Assembly (NCBI GenBank): GCA_027492675.1
Contig: JAPUEI010000058.1
Location: forward strand, 23,036-76,949
DNA from: Propionibacteriaceae bacterium
GTDB taxonomy: Bacteria > Actinomycetota > Actinomycetes > Propionibacteriales > Propionibacteriaceae
Length of the DNA: 53,914 bases
Direction of reading: 5' to 3'
Below are positions 16,888 through 25,206 of the stretch, one piece after another; position 1 is the stretch's first letter; every line of letters starts with the position of its first letter. The notes beneath the pieces are model-generated. The model ran no database searches, was not told where the DNA came from, and was given only the letters and a program-made list of their open reading frames with translations. A program made the position numbers and the translations under genes.

Positions 16888-18474
16888 ATGGTGAAGAAGT
16901 CCCTGGAAGCATTCGGCCTCCGCTGGACGAAGGCCAAGGACCGCGGCGCGACAGCCGTGGTCATCGGCCTGACGCTGCTGCTCGTGATGGGAGCCGCTGC
17001 GATCTCGTTCGACACGGCCAACCTCGCCCTGCAGCGGCAGACTCTCCGCAACATCACTGATGCGGCAGCACAGGCCGGCGCCAGCTATCTTCCCAATGAT
17101 CCGGCCGGTGCGGCATCGGCAGCCATCGCTTACGCCCACAAGTACGACCCGTCGTTCACGCCCACGGTGACGCTGTGGTGCATGGTCGGATCGACCGGCG
17201 CCACCAAGCAGGTCGCGGCCGGACACATCCCCGCCACGTGTGACCCCAAAGGCACCACGCCGTACACGAACGGCGTCAACGGCGTCGTGTGTGACGAAGT
17301 TCTGTGCGCCGTCCCGTGCAACTCGGGCGTCTCGGGGGCCCGCTGCAACACCGTGAAGATCGTGGGCAACAAGGATGTCCCGTTCTACTTCGCACCGGCC
17401 ATCGGCATCAACAATGGCAGCACCGGCTCGGTCTCATCGGTCTCCTGCCGCGGGGCCTGTGGAACGCTGCTACCGAACGCCATGGACATCGCCTTCGTCG
17501 CCGACCGCACGACGTCGCTCGACTCGACCGTCTTCTCCAACATGAAGACCGGCATCAGCGACACGCTCAAGTCGATGACCCCGGAGTACCAGTTCGTGAC
17601 GCTGGGCACCATCCACAAGAGCAGCACGTCTGGTTCGTGCAAGACCAACCTGCCGGCGAGCAGTGCCAACCCCACGGTGAACAACGCTGCGCGGAACGGC
17701 AGTTGGATGCCGCTCGACTTCTCCAACAACTACCTGACCGGCACGCTCGGCAGCCCGAGCCGCTCCCTCAACACCACGAGCGAGATGGTGTCGAACCTGA
17801 ACTGCATGAACCAGTCCAACCAGCCCTGGGGCACGCACCTCGCCGCCCCGCTGAAGTCTGCGGCGCGCAAGCTCCTCGGCTCCGACCCGAGCAACCTCGC
17901 GGCGCTCTCCGCGGCCCGCGCTCCACTGCTGCCCACGGGGAGCGTGGTCAAGAAGGCCATCATCATGGAGACCGACGGTGTGCCCGAGGAGTCGATCGGC
18001 TTCAACGGCTACCTCAACGGCTACTCCTCGCAGTACTACACGGCGTCCGACAGATCCCTGGGAAGCACCTCGCTGGGTGACAACAGCGATCCCGTGTCGG
18101 GTAGCCCATGGAACGGCGAGATCGGCTGCACCAACCTGAAGACCGTTGCGTCCGCCGCCAAGGCAGCCGGCATCACGGTCATCATGATCGGGTACGGCCT
18201 CGCCAACACCGCCAAGTGCAACAGGGACTACAACGGCGGCGCGTACACCGGCAGCAACGTCGATGACGTGCTTGCCGCCGCCGCCTCCCCGATGGCCGAC
18301 GGCACGCCCAGCACAGCCAACAACAACTGTTCGACGACGGCTGGCGCGAACGCAGAGAACAGCGACGGTGACTTCTACTTCTGCGCAGCCACCGGCGCCC
18401 AGCTCGCGGGCATCTTCGCCACGGCCGTCTCGCAGATCACCTCGACGACGAAGTTCGTCAAGATGCCAGTCTGA
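16888..18474 (+). CDS. TadG-like protein with von Willebrand A-type domain
   Basis: The protein has 528 residues. The N-terminus has KDRGATAVVIGLTLLLVMGA, a TadE/TadG-type helix, followed by the TadG pattern DTANLALQRQTLRNITDAAA. From about residue 200 a VWA-like domain begins (MDIAFVADRTTSLDS); the metal-binding motif is D-x-T-x-S rather than D-x-S-x-S. It has many cysteines and is Asn/Ser-rich, as expected for an exported surface protein. A role as a pilus tip or adhesive subunit is inferred from fold and context. Confidence 0.83.
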   Translation: MVKKSLEAFGLRWTKAKDRGATAVVIGLTLLLVMGAAAISFDTANLALQRQTLRNITDAAAQAGASYLPNDPAGAASAAIAYAHKYDPSFTPTVTLWCMVGSTGATKQVAAGHIPATCDPKGTTPYTNGVNGVVCDEVLCAVPCNSGVSGARCNTVKIVGNKDVPFYFAPAIGINNGSTGSVSSVSCRGACGTLLPNAMDIAFVADRTTSLDSTVFSNMKTGISDTLKSMTPEYQFVTLGTIHKSSTSGSCKTNLPASSANPTVNNAARNGSWMPLDFSNNYLTGTLGSPSRSLNTTSEMVSNLNCMNQSNQPWGTHLAAPLKSAARKLLGSDPSNLAALSAARAPLLPTGSVVKKAIIMETDGVPEESIGFNGYLNGYSSQYYTASDRSLGSTSLGDNSDPVSGSPWNGEIGCTNLKTVASAAKAAGITVIMIGYGLANTAKCNRDYNGGAYTGSNVDDVLAAAASPMADGTPSTANNNCSTTAGANAENSDGDFYFCAATGAQLAGIFATAVSQITSTTKFVKMPV

Positions 18475-18489
18475 CCACAGGTCGACGCA

Positions 18490-18521
18490 CCGAAAGCCGG
18501 CTCTTGGGGGCCGGCTTTCGG
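18490..18521. terminator. Bidirectional terminator hairpin
   Basis: CCGAAAGCCGGC (18490-18501) pairs perfectly with GCCGGCTTTCGG (18510-18521) around an 8-base loop. It lies between the plus-strand VWA gene and the convergent minus-strand regulator, so it can serve both. Confidence 0.88.
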
Positions 18522-18532
18522 CATGTCTGGGG

Positions 18533-19147
18533 CTAGACCAACAGCGCCCGAGCCCGGGCCAGACGACGCATGCCCGCGCTGCACCTCCAGCGGACGGTCG
18601 TCGGCGTCACCCCATGACGCTGGGCGGCCGCCTCGCCGCTCAGCCCCAGCACGTACACACTTCTCATCACCTCGCCGATCCCGGAGTCGATGATCCCGAT
18701 CTGTACGGCCTGCTGCAGCACCTCGACCGCCTGCGCGTGGTGTGTCGGCTCGGGACGCGCGCTGACCGGCAGCGGCCGCAGCTCTCGCAGCACGTCCTTC
18801 CGCGCGTCCAGCACCAGGTTGCTGGCGATGGCTCGGGGTCGGCGGTCCAGGGGGTACGCGCGCAGCCGGATCCACACCGCGGCCACCAGGTGGTCGAGGT
18901 CGAGTCGGGAGTCTCGCACGACCATGCCTGCCAGCCGGCCCAGCACCGCCTGCACCACGCACCGCCCGGCGATCTCGTCGCCTGACTGGGCCGCCGCCAG
19001 CAGGCGGCCCAGCCAGGGATCTCCCTCTCGCCGCGCGCGGTCGAGCGCCTCCTGAGCCGTGCCGACGAGCGGCGGGTCAAGGAGGCGATCGGCGAGCAGC
19101 GACCAGTCGGCGTCGAACCGCGCCAAGGTGGACGAGCAACCGGCCAT
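18533..19147 (-). CDS. Sigma-factor-like regulator
   Basis: The protein has 204 residues from an ATG with GGAAGGA on its strand. Its C-terminus has a helix-turn-helix of sigma region 4 type (LSGEAAAQRHGVTPTTVRWR followed by RRLARARAL). The middle part (DLDHLVAAVWIRLRAYPLD) could be a divergent region 2. It is not a standard ECF sigma factor, and promoter recognition is unproven. It converges on the TadE/VWA pair and may regulate it. Two 12-bp direct repeats lie upstream. Confidence 0.6.
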   Translation of the reverse strand: MAGCSSTLARFDADWSLLADRLLDPPLVGTAQEALDRARREGDPWLGRLLAAAQSGDEIAGRCVVQAVLGRLAGMVVRDSRLDLDHLVAAVWIRLRAYPLDRRPRAIASNLVLDARKDVLRELRPLPVSARPEPTHHAQAVEVLQQAVQIGIIDSGIGEVMRSVYVLGLSGEAAAQRHGVTPTTVRWRCSAGMRRLARARALLV

Positions 19148-19207
19148 GAGGGTCCTTCCGGGGGTGAGGCAGTGCCTCTAGCCCATCGACCCGGTGCTGG
19201 CTCAAGC

Positions 19208-19277
19208 GTTGTCGGACACCCTGAGGGCGTGGCCGTACCGCCGGAGGTGTTGTCCGGTTCTCAGAAGGTGTTGTCCG
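19208..19277 (-). promoter_or_regulatory. Operator-like direct repeats upstream of the sigma-like gene
   Basis: AGGTGTTGTCCG occurs exactly at 19245-19256 and 19266-19277, 21 bp apart, i.e. two helical turns on the same face. A related inverted half, GTTGTCGGACACC, lies at 19208-19220. The sites fill the gap between the barstar-like gene and the regulator start at 19147, so they are well placed to control the regulator. Confidence 0.5.
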
Positions 19278-19802
19278 TCAGGGACGCGCGCGCGTCCACA
19301 ACGACGAACGGAAGGCCTGGCGGTTGGCGATGGTCATCGTCGGGACGGCCACCACCTCCAGGTCAGGGTCGTCCGACTGGACGAGCACCAGGATCCGGTG
19401 CTGGAACAACTGCGCCATGCGCGAGGCCTGACCCAACTCGTCGAGGAGCATGAGGGCGTCGGCCCGGTTCCTCTCGAGGAAGTCGTCGAAGACGCCCAGC
19501 ACGACGGCCATCCGCAGGCGTAGATCCCCGTACGGCTCGTCGCTGCGCGCCAGTTCCTGGAGGAAGCTGCCCACCACCGGCAACGTGCGCGGCAGCGACT
19601 CGGGCATGCCGAGCGCGGTGCCCAAGGCCTGGCCGGCAGCGAGCGGGTTAGGCCAGCGTCGGCAGTCGAACGCCGCCACACGGTAGGACTTGGCCGCGAG
19701 GTCGCTCATGATGCCGCCCAGCACAGCGCGGTCGTAGATGATCCCCACCGCCCCCGTGGCCAGCGTGGGGGACGCCGGTCGTGGCGCTTCACCCTCGGTC
19801 AT
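19278..19802 (-). CDS. Possible barstar-like protein
   Basis: The protein has 174 residues from the ATG at 19802, which has GGAGGAAACGAC before it. The stretch YRVAAFDCRRW ... LGTALGMPESLPRTLPVVGS loosely matches the barstar pattern (strand, helix, L-x-FP-x-x-x-G-x-NLD), but the key NxD is replaced. No membrane part or secretion signal is present. No RNase toxin is seen next to it. It lies upstream of, and in the same direction as, the sigma-like gene. The family call is tentative; otherwise hypothetical. Confidence 0.45.
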   Translation of the reverse strand: MTEGEAPRPASPTLATGAVGIIYDRAVLGGIMSDLAAKSYRVAAFDCRRWPNPLAAGQALGTALGMPESLPRTLPVVGSFLQELARSDEPYGDLRLRMAVVLGVFDDFLERNRADALMLLDELGQASRMAQLFQHRILVLVQSDDPDLEVVAVPTMTIANRQAFRSSLWTRARP

Positions 19803-19935
19803 GTCGTTTCCTCCGACCACAGAGATTACCCAGCGCGGGTCGCCGAGGCGGCGAAGGTGGGGACATCCTCCTCAACGCCCTAGTGAGGCTGTGTTGAGTG
19901 AGTCCGAGATGGGTACAGCGGTGCGTGTCGACCGT

Positions 19936-20039
19936 AGCTGAGGAGGGTTCCATCCACGCTGGCGTGCCGATCTCAGGTCCGTCCGAAGGGGAATGCCAGG
20001 ACGCCACCACCGGTTGCCCCGACGTGGAAAGGTGAGTCC
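19936..20039 (+). other. Structured leader of ABC operon (unassigned)
   Basis: The 237-base gap before the ABC operon has competing pairings: CTGAG with CTCAG (about 19939 and 19976), TGGCGT (about 19964) with ACGCCA (about 20001), and GTCC with GGAC. A short tract CCGAAGGGGAA recalls part of glycine riboswitches, but the rest of that consensus is not found. No riboswitch class is assigned. Confidence 0.25.
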
Positions 20040-20830
<791 letters not shown>

Positions 20831-20834
<4 letters not shown>

Positions 20835-21514
20835 CCTGGGTCCTGGACAACCTCTCCACCATCCTCGGCGCCGGCTGGGCGCACCTGTGGCTGGCGCTGC
20901 CGGCGATCGTCATCAGCTTCCTCGTGGCCGTGCCGATCGCCTACCTCGCCAACCGCTACCGCTGGTCTCGCTTCACGGTGCTGCTCGCGGCGGCCCTCCT
21001 GTACGCCATCCCCTCTCTACCCCTGTTCATCGTGCTTCCCCTCGTGCTCGGCACGCCCGTACGATCCACCACCAATGTCATCGCCGCCCTCGGCCTGTAC
21101 GGGGTCGCGCTCATGGTCCGCTACGCCGCGGACGCCCTCGACGCGGTGGAGCCGGACACGCTGCTCGCGGCCACGGCCATGGGGTACGGCGCGACCCGTC
21201 GCTTCCTCTCCGTGCAGCTGCCCCTCGCCGGGCCGGCCCTGCTCGCAGGGGTACGCGTGCTGTCCGTGAGCACGGTCAGCCTCGTGCCCGTGAGCGCGCT
21301 GCTGGGCGTGAACAGCCTCGGCCTGCTCCTCACCGACGGGTTCCAGCGCGGCATCGTCGCGGAGGTGCTCGCCGGCATCGTGGCCACCGTCGTCGTGGCC
21401 CTCGCCGTCGACCTCGGCCTGGTCGCGCTGGGTCGGCTCGTGCTGCCGTGGGAGCGGGCGCGGACCGCTCGGTCGTCGCGCAAGGCGCCGGCACCTGTGG
21501 AGGTGGCCGCGTGA
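20831..21514 (+). CDS. ABC transporter permease, OpuCB/ProW-like
   Basis: The protein has 227 residues with about five or six helices. The permease signature (EAA-type) is VEPDTLLAATAMGYGATRRF, followed by LPLAGPALLAGVRVLSVSTV. GTG start, overlapping the ATPase stop (GTGA); its own stop overlaps the next GTG in the same way. It forms an importer with the other permease. Confidence 0.88.
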
Positions 21515-22206
21515 ACTACCTCGTGCAGGCCTGGCAGTGGCTCCTCGACCCGGCGAACGCCTCCGGCCCGAACGGCATCGGCGCCCGGACGCTCGAGCAC
21601 CTCTCGTACACCCTTGTCGCCACGGCGATCGCCTGCCTCGTGGGCATCCCGGTGGGCTACGCGATCGGGCACGCGCACCGCGGTCGTACGGTCGTCGTCG
21701 CGTCCACCGGTGCCGCTCGCGCGCTGCCCACGCTCGGCGTGGTGACGCTGTTCGGGCTCGCGTTCGGCATCGGACTGACGGCGCCGATGGTCGCGTTCGT
21801 GCTGCTGGCACTGCCATCGGTGCTGGCCGGCGCGTACTCGGGCATCGAAGGCGTACCCGCCGACGTCGTCGACGCCGCCCGCGCGATGGGCATGACGGAG
21901 TGGCAGATCCTGGTTCGCGTCGAGGTGCCTCTCGGTCTGCCCCTGCTGCTCGGCGGCATCCGGTCCTCGGCGCTGCAGGTGCTGGCGACGGCGACGCTCG
22001 CGGCGTACGTCGGGGCGGGCGGTCTCGGGCGCTTCCTGTTCCTCGGCCTGAAGACGCAGAACTATCCCATGATGCTCGCGGCCTCGATCGTCGTCGTGGG
22101 CCTGGCAATCGGCGCCGAACTGACCTTCGAGCTGGTCGACCGGCTCGCGCGACGCGGCCTGCCTACCGGCCGTGCCGGCCTGGCCTCGTCGGTGGTGGGC
22201 ACCTAG
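21511..22206 (+). CDS. ABC transporter permease, OpuCD/ProW-like
   Basis: The protein has 231 residues from GTG 21511. The EAA-type loop is VPADVVDAARAMGMTEWQIL with RVEVPLGLPLLLGGIRSS. It has about five helices and no fused binding domain. Related operons normally end with a ProX/OpuCC substrate-binding protein; here an aldo/keto reductase follows instead, so the binding protein is encoded elsewhere or missing. Confidence 0.88.
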   Translation: MNYLVQAWQWLLDPANASGPNGIGARTLEHLSYTLVATAIACLVGIPVGYAIGHAHRGRTVVVASTGAARALPTLGVVTLFGLAFGIGLTAPMVAFVLLALPSVLAGAYSGIEGVPADVVDAARAMGMTEWQILVRVEVPLGLPLLLGGIRSSALQVLATATLAAYVGAGGLGRFLFLGLKTQNYPMMLAASIVVVGLAIGAELTFELVDRLARRGLPTGRAGLASSVVGT

Positions 22207-22235
22207 GTTGGGAGCATTCCACGCAAGGAGAACTG

Positions 22236-23084
22236 ATGCAGCAGCGCACCCTCGGACCCCGTACGGTCTCGGCGATCGGCCTCGGCGGCATGCCGATGTC
22301 GATCGAAGGACGACCCGACGAGACGCGGTCCATCGACACCATCCACGCCGCCCTCGACGCCGGCGTGTCCCTGATCGACACGGCTGACGCCTACCACCTC
22401 CATGCCGGCGAGGTCGGCCACAACGAGCGACTGATCGCGAAGGCGCTGGCGACGTACGGGCCGGTGGACGTGGTGCTCGCGACCAAGGGCGGCCACCTGC
22501 GTCCCGGTGACGGCTCGTGGACCCAGGACGGGTCTCCCGCGCACCTGCTCGAGGCGGGACGCGCCTCCGCAGAGCGACTGGGCGGTCCGATCGGGCTGTA
22601 CTACTACCACCGCCCCGACCTGCGGGTGCCGTACGCGGACAGCATCGGCGCCCTCGCCCAGCTACTGGAGGAGGGCACGATCGAGCTGGCCGGCGTCTCG
22701 AACGCGTCGGTCGAGCAGATCGATATCGCCCGCGGAATCCTCGGCGACAAACTGGTCGCCGTACAGAACCAGTTCTCGCCCAGCCACCGCAGCACGCAGC
22801 CGGAGCTGGAGCACTGCGCGAAGCTCGGGATCGCCTTCCTGCCGTGGAGTCCGCTCGGCGGCATCCGCGGCGCGGGGGCTCTCGGCGGTCGCCACGCGGC
22901 GTTCCAGGAGGTGGCCGACGGCCACGGCGTCTCCCCGCAGCAGGTCGCGCTGGCCTGGGAACTCGCGCTGGCCGCGGTCGTCATCCCGATCCCCGGGTCG
23001 TCGCGGCCCGAGAGCATCCTCGACTCGGTCAAGGCCGCCGACCTCGTGCTCTCGTCCGACGACCTGGTGAAGCTCTCGTCATGA
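22236..23084 (+). CDS. Aldo/keto reductase
   Basis: The protein has 282 residues with a TIM-barrel AKR layout: MQQRTLGPRTVSAIGLGGMP, the catalytic Asp and Tyr in GVSLIDTADAYHLHAGEVGH, Lys in DVVLATKGGH and His in LYYYHRPD. The cofactor site is VIPIPGSSRPESI. AAGGAG lies six bases before the ATG, 29 bases after the transporter. The stop overlaps the methyltransferase start (ATGA). Substrate unknown. Confidence 0.92.
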   Translation: MQQRTLGPRTVSAIGLGGMPMSIEGRPDETRSIDTIHAALDAGVSLIDTADAYHLHAGEVGHNERLIAKALATYGPVDVVLATKGGHLRPGDGSWTQDGSPAHLLEAGRASAERLGGPIGLYYYHRPDLRVPYADSIGALAQLLEEGTIELAGVSNASVEQIDIARGILGDKLVAVQNQFSPSHRSTQPELEHCAKLGIAFLPWSPLGGIRGAGALGGRHAAFQEVADGHGVSPQQVALAWELALAAVVIPIPGSSRPESILDSVKAADLVLSSDDLVKLSS

Positions 23085-23746
23085 CGGATCCGCGTTGGGC
23101 CGAGGTGGAGTCGTTCGTCGCCGAGACGGTGGTCGGCGAGGACGAGGTGTTCGCCGGCATCCGCGCCCGTACGGCCGGGGCCGGGCTCCGTCCCATCGAG
23201 ATCTCCGCCGGTGACGGAGCGCTGTTGGCGTTGTGGTGCCGCCTTGTCGGGGCCAGGCGCGTGCTCGAGATCGGCACGCTGGGCGGCTACAGCGCGACCT
23301 GGTTCGCGCGCGCGGTGGGCCCGGACGGCACCGTCACCACGCTGGAGATCGACCCCCGCGCCGCCGCGGTCGCCGAGGAGAACTGGCGCACGGCCGGTGT
23401 CCATGACCGGGTCGAGGTCGTCGTGGGTCCGGCCGCCGACTCGCTGCAGCAGCTGATTGCGGCCGGCGTCGACCCGTACGACCTCGTCTTCATCGATGCC
23501 GACAAGAAGAGCAACCCGGTGTACCTGGAGGCGGCCCTGTCGCTCACCCGCCCGGGCAGCCTGATCGTCATCGACAACGTGGTGCGTGAGGGCAAGATCG
23601 TGCGGGAGTCGGACGACCCCGACGTGGTGGGTACGCGTCGGGCGCTCGAGATGCTCGGCAGCGACCCCCGGCTGCAGGCGACCGCCGTACAGACCGTGTC
23701 GAGCAAGGGCTGGGACGGGTTCGCGGTGGCGTACGTGTTGGGCTGA
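23081..23746 (+). CDS. Class I SAM-dependent O-methyltransferase
   Basis: The protein has 221 residues. SAM motif I is VLEIGTLGGYSATWFARAV, followed by TLEIDPRAAAVAEENW, YDLVFIDADKKSNPVYLEAA (metal-binding Asp residues) and IVIDNVVREGKI, as in the methyltransferase family 3/catechol O-methyltransferase group. It is translationally coupled to the reductase. Substrate unknown. Confidence 0.92.
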   Translation: MTDPRWAEVESFVAETVVGEDEVFAGIRARTAGAGLRPIEISAGDGALLALWCRLVGARRVLEIGTLGGYSATWFARAVGPDGTVTTLEIDPRAAAVAEENWRTAGVHDRVEVVVGPAADSLQQLIAAGVDPYDLVFIDADKKSNPVYLEAALSLTRPGSLIVIDNVVREGKIVRESDDPDVVGTRRALEMLGSDPRLQATAVQTVSSKGWDGFAVAYVLG

Positions 23747-23775
23747 CCAGGGGGCCGGTACGGCCCGGGGCAGCT

Positions 23776-23833
23776 CCAGAGTGCAGGTCGTGCCGCAACA
23801 CGCCGCGGCGACCGGGCGTGTCGTGCACTACGT
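23776..23833. repeat. Dispersed palindromic repeat, copy 1
   Basis: A 58-bp element with AGAGTGCA at 23778-23785 and TGCACT at 23824-23829, plus inner ACACGCC/GGCGTGT arms. Its reverse complement matches 28760-28817 at 49 of 58 positions. It lies between the convergent methyltransferase and sucrase/ferredoxin-like genes, and may act as a terminator there. Confidence 0.8.
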
Positions 23834-23850
23834 GGGCGACCCGGCGCGGG

Positions 23851-24717
23851 TTAGGGCACCACCTCGTACACCGGCTTGGCCTCCAGCGTGTCCTTGGCGC
23901 ACGACACCTTGCGCGGGCGGCCTGGGCGCTCCTCCACCGTGAGGGTCAGGGCGCGATCGCCGGCGCGCCAGGTGGAGGTGGTGCGACTGCCCAGGGCGGT
24001 GAACGAGCTGAGGTCGAGCACGCCTCGCACACCCAGCTGCTCGCGCGCCGCGATCTCGGCCACCTGCAGGGCGGGTCCGAACGTCGTGCGGCCGCGCATC
24101 AGGTCGGGCACCACCTCTCCGGCCTCGACCGCTGCGCCGAGCTCGGGAACGCGATCGGTCGGCACCCGCCCGTACGCCACCTGGCTGGGCAACGCCAGGC
24201 AGGTGGGCGCGAACCGGTGACCACCGAGGTGGGTGGTCTCCCACAGGCGCGCGTCGTCGGTGGCGTCGACGAGTGCGTCGAGCAACGGGCGGCCCAGGCG
24301 CGCGCAGCAGGCGTCGCGGCGAGCATGGGTGCAGACGAGGATGAGCCAGGGCGCCGGGGTCCATCCGTCCGGAACGTCGCCACGTGACAGCGCCGCCAGG
24401 ACGTCGCCTAGCTCGGCCGCGCGTGGCGCGCCGTCTGTACGGGCGATGGCGACGAGCCCGTTCGTAGCCACGATCACGTGCGGTCGAGACGGCAGCCCCG
24501 TGTCCGAGTCGCGCTCAACCGCAGGCCGTCGCACCAGCCCGATCGCGGCGTCGAGGCTGCTCAGCCCCGCCGCGTACGCCGGGTCGAGCGCATCCAGCGC
24601 CCCGGCACCCCACGGGCCGAGATGCTCGACGAAGACGTGAGCGGTCGCCCGCTGGGCGCTCCCGGCCAGCGGCTCGTCGGCGTTGAGCACAGCGCACGTC
24701 CGGTCGAGATCAGCCAT
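23851..24717 (-). CDS. Sucrase/ferredoxin-like family protein
   Basis: The protein has 288 residues from the ATG at 24717. The thioredoxin-like ferredoxin domain has the family core LILVCTHARRDACCARLGRP (C-x6-CC), then ETTHLGGHRFAPTCLALPSQ with a further Cys and His, as in the yeast Apd1/sucrase-ferredoxin family, which binds a 2Fe-2S cluster. Electron transfer is likely; the partner is unknown. It stands alone and converges on copy 1 of the palindromic repeat. Confidence 0.87.
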   Translation of the reverse strand: MADLDRTCAVLNADEPLAGSAQRATAHVFVEHLGPWGAGALDALDPAYAAGLSSLDAAIGLVRRPAVERDSDTGLPSRPHVIVATNGLVAIARTDGAPRAAELGDVLAALSRGDVPDGWTPAPWLILVCTHARRDACCARLGRPLLDALVDATDDARLWETTHLGGHRFAPTCLALPSQVAYGRVPTDRVPELGAAVEAGEVVPDLMRGRTTFGPALQVAEIAAREQLGVRGVLDLSSFTALGSRTTSTWRAGDRALTLTVEERPGRPRKVSCAKDTLEAKPVYEVVP

Positions 24718-24774
24718 GGGCCGACTCCACCACATCAAGGGCGTTCACGAACACCGCCCACGGTGTGGACGAGA

Positions 24775-25158
24775 TCAGTCCTTCGGACCCGCCCGGTGGA
24801 AGACGGCCTCCACGTTGTTGCCATCACGGTCGCGGACGAACGCCCCGTAGTAGCCCTCGTGGTATTCCGGCCACAGCCTCGGCGCGTGCAGGCTCTCGGC
24901 CCCGGCACCGATGGCCGCGTCGTAGAAGGCCCGCACGGCCGCCGCGTCGGCGGCCTCGAACGCGATGTGCACCTCGCGGTTCGGCCCGACGCCCGGGAAC
25001 GTGCCCACCCAGAACGCGGGGTCGCCGTCGCGGCCATAGCCGCACCCGTACTCCCCCATGTCCATCTCCCGCCCGTAGCCCAAGGGCGCGAGGACGGTGT
25101 CGTAGAACGCCTTGGCGGCGTCCAGATCAGAACAGTTGACTCCGACGTGATCCAGCAT
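24775..25158 (-). CDS. VOC (glyoxalase/bleomycin-resistance fold) protein
   Basis: The protein has 127 residues: MLDHVGVNCSDLDAAKAFYD at the N-terminus (metal-binding His), EVHIAFEAADAAAVRAFYD in the second module, and a closing YYGAFVRDRDGNNVEAVFH with the conserved Glu. Two beta-alpha-beta-beta-beta modules fit VOC enzymes. Function unknown; it may act in dioxygenase, isomerase or resistance chemistry. Confidence 0.9.
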   Translation of the reverse strand: MLDHVGVNCSDLDAAKAFYDTVLAPLGYGREMDMGEYGCGYGRDGDPAFWVGTFPGVGPNREVHIAFEAADAAAVRAFYDAAIGAGAESLHAPRLWPEYHEGYYGAFVRDRDGNNVEAVFHRAGPKD

Positions 25159-25206
25159 GTCTGGACGCTATGCCCGGGCTCTGACAGTTTCCGGCCGAGC
25201 GGCGGA

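Noticed and set aside
19936..20039. Glycine riboswitch
   Set aside because: Only a short CCGAAGGGG-like tract matches; the rest of the conserved aptamer core is missing.
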